The translations under genes were made by a program, and so were the position numbers. The notes under the pieces are model-generated. The model had not been told where the DNA came from, made no database searches, and worked only from the letters and a program-made list of their open reading frames with translations. Shown here piece by piece: positions 62,723 through 64,000 of a DNA stretch of 64,000 bases; position 1 is the first letter of the stretch; every line of letters begins with the position of its first letter. The DNA is taken from the NCBI RefSeq assembly GCF_001422735.1, contig NZ_LMLZ01000002.1:119624-183623 (forward strand). The letters are read 5' to 3'. Source of the DNA: Acidovorax sp. Leaf78. Its GTDB lineage: Bacteria > Pseudomonadota > Gammaproteobacteria > Burkholderiales > Burkholderiaceae_C.

Positions 62723-64000
62723 GATCGCGTCACTCCTCCTGTTCTTGGTCTCGTCGGCCTTCGCAGACGGTACCGTCCCCGTGCAGTCCGCATGGACCAT
62801 CGGATTTGGAACGGGACAGCTTGTCACGGGTGCAAGCGTGGGTGAGGTTTGCGCCAACTTCGGATCTGCAGCGACCGCAAACACGGGTGGCGCGATTGCT
62901 CACGTCATCACCAGCACCAGTCAGGATACTCTGACCACTGGCAGGTGCTTCTACGATCAGGTGTACTACGGCAGCATCCTCCAATCCGCCGCGATATCGA
63001 CGCAGCGAACACTGTCCTGTCCCGCTAACAGCGTGCTTCAAGGAGAAACCTGCACCTGTGCCGCTGGCTACAACGCATTGGATGAACAGTGCAGGCCTAA
63101 GAATCCCTGTCCTGCAGGCCAGCATGAAGAGGGTGGCGCTTGTGTTCCAGATAATTGCCAGGCCGATGAAATCCGGGTCAATGGGCAATGTGTCAAGAAA
63201 CCAGAATGCGAGCCGGGAGATCCCGACGATGGCACGTGCATTCCACCAGAAGATCCTCCGCCGCCTGAATCATCGCCGCCCACAGCCCCGCCGCCGCCAG
63301 TGCCTCCCGTGCCGCCGGAGCCTCCTTCTCCCCCCACTCCGCCTGATAACCGTCCAGGTGATCCAGACAGTTGCAAACGAAAGAAGGAAAGCAATCCGAG
63401 CGGTACCAGTGTTGGCGCACCCATCATGCCGGCCATTGCAGCCAAGGTGCGGACAGAAACCGATTGGGCCACTAACAAGCCTACAGGCTTGCACTTCACC
63501 CGCTCCTACCTGAGTTCCTGGGGGCTGCCAAGCTCATCCCATTTCTCCACATTGGGCAAGGCTTGGCGGCACAACCACGACATCGAGCTGTCGCAGCGCG
63601 CCACCGCTACCGGAACAACCGTCAGTATTCTTGCCGGTGATGGGCATGTGCGTTCGTTCGCTCGCACCACAGGCTCAAGCACCTGGACTCCCAAGGAACA
63701 CAACGATCAACTAACCCTGGATTCACCCGGAAATTGGACCTACCGCCGTGCCGATAAAGACGACACACTCGTGTTCGATGCCACCGGCAAGCTGCTGTCC
63801 ACCACTGCACGCAATGGTTGGAAAACGGACTATGCCTACGATACGGCCGGGCGCTTGACCACCGTGATCGATTGGCTGGGCCAAGCTCTGACACTCTCCT
63901 ATAGCAGCAGTGGCCAACTGGTGTCTGTGGCGGCGCCCGACGGCCAAGTCATCGCATTGGGCTACGACGATGGCCGCCTCAAACAGGTCACCTACCCAGA
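62703..64000 (+). CDS. rhs: Second RHS protein, N-terminal part (3' end outside window)
   Basis: The frame starts at ATG 62703 (GGGGG four bases upstream) and stays open to the window edge, 432 codons. Signal peptide FQRLIASLLLFLVSSAFA. Residues about 95-185 are Cys-rich with many short CxxG motifs (CPANSVLQGETCTCAAGYN, CPAGQHEEGGACVPDNCQ), an EGF/TIL-like pattern; a proline-rich linker follows (residues about 185-220). From about 240 the RHS shell begins: GAPIMPAIAAKVRTETDW, KPTGLHFTRSYLSSWG, then YAYDTAGRLTTVID. It differs from the first RHS protein in its N-terminal domain, so it is not a simple duplicate. Its toxin and immunity gene lie outside the window. Confidence 0.88.
   Translation, partial: MANFQRLIASLLLFLVSSAFADGTVPVQSAWTIGFGTGQLVTGASVGEVCANFGSAATANTGGAIAHVITSTSQDTLTTGRCFYDQVYYGSILQSAAISTQRTLSCPANSVLQGETCTCAAGYNALDEQCRPKNPCPAGQHEEGGACVPDNCQADEIRVNGQCVKKPECEPGDPDDGTCIPPEDPPPPESSPPTAPPPPVPPVPPEPPSPPTPPDNRPGDPDSCKRKKESNPSGTSVGAPIMPAIAAKVRTETDWATNKPTGLHFTRSYLSSWGLPSSSHFSTLGKAWRHNHDIELSQRATATGTTVSILAGDGHVRSFARTTGSSTWTPKEHNDQLTLDSPGNWTYRRADKDDTLVFDATGKLLSTTARNGWKTDYAYDTAGRLTTVIDWLGQALTLSYSSSGQLVSVAAPDGQVIALGYDDGRLKQVTYP

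Overview
The window looks like the chromosome of a betaproteobacterium, most likely Burkholderiales/Comamonadaceae (Acidovorax-Comamonas type). Grounds: an imuA-imuB-dnaE2 cassette behind a LexA box, an orphan vgrG/DUF2169/DUF4150/TIGR02270 type VI effector island, an H-NS-like protein ending in the short AT-hook-like motif usual in this order, and GC-rich coding sequence interrupted by AT-richer accessory genes. Almost everything here is accessory genome. No rRNA, tRNA or CRISPR array was seen. Assignments come from reading the translations, not from database searches.

Layout. (1) 0-7.2 kb: core of a Tn7-like transposon. A partial TnsD, a small HTH regulator and a second TniQ protein run rightward and converge on tnsA-tnsB-tnsC running leftward; tniQ and tnsC overlap at their 3' ends. 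(2) 7.2-14.3 kb: small regulators (XRE/RHH), two different metallophosphoesterases, one of them behind a tiny leader ORF with a sequestered ribosome site, unknown proteins and a secreted NUC-type endonuclease. (3) 14.4-25.2 kb: leftward type VI effector island: VgrG, DUF6484, DUF2169 adaptor, a catalytically dead ketosynthase-like protein, a DUF4150 PAAR-like protein, a GHH-motif nuclease effector, a propeller-like candidate immunity protein, TIGR02270 and a thioredoxin-like protein. (4) 25.4-28 kb: a four-repeat AP2-like protein and an unknown-protein/membrane-protein pair. (5) 28.1-37.5 kb: a large SF1 helicase, then a very GC-rich six-gene operon (STM4015-4014-4013-4012-4011 plus a fused-on APS kinase gene), a conserved set of unknown function. 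(6) 38.3-43.6 kb: the SOS mutasome imuA-imuB-dnaE2 under a clear LexA-controlled promoter. (7) 43.8-56.7 kb: H-NS-like protein, then what looks like a defence island: HEPN protein, DUF5677 protein, lipoprotein, a two-gene HNH-ATPase plus HNH system, decayed small genes including an HNH gene stopped by an in-frame TGA, and a 1518-residue helicase-nuclease. (8) 57.4-64 kb: an exported RHS polymorphic toxin with its DUF4279 immunity gene, then the beginning of a second RHS protein that runs off the window.

Best candidates for undescribed biology are the HNH-ATPase/HNH pair (47.5-50.8 kb), in which the HNH domain fused to the ATPase has lost residues that its partner keeps, and the STM4011-4015 plus APS kinase operon (32.0-37.5 kb), six tightly coupled genes joining two radical SAM enzymes, an alkaline-phosphatase-fold enzyme, an ATP-grasp, a leucine-rich-repeat protein and a sulfate-activating kinase. 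The dual-TniQ Tn7-like element and a pair of neighbouring genes each broken by one in-frame TGA also deserve attention.
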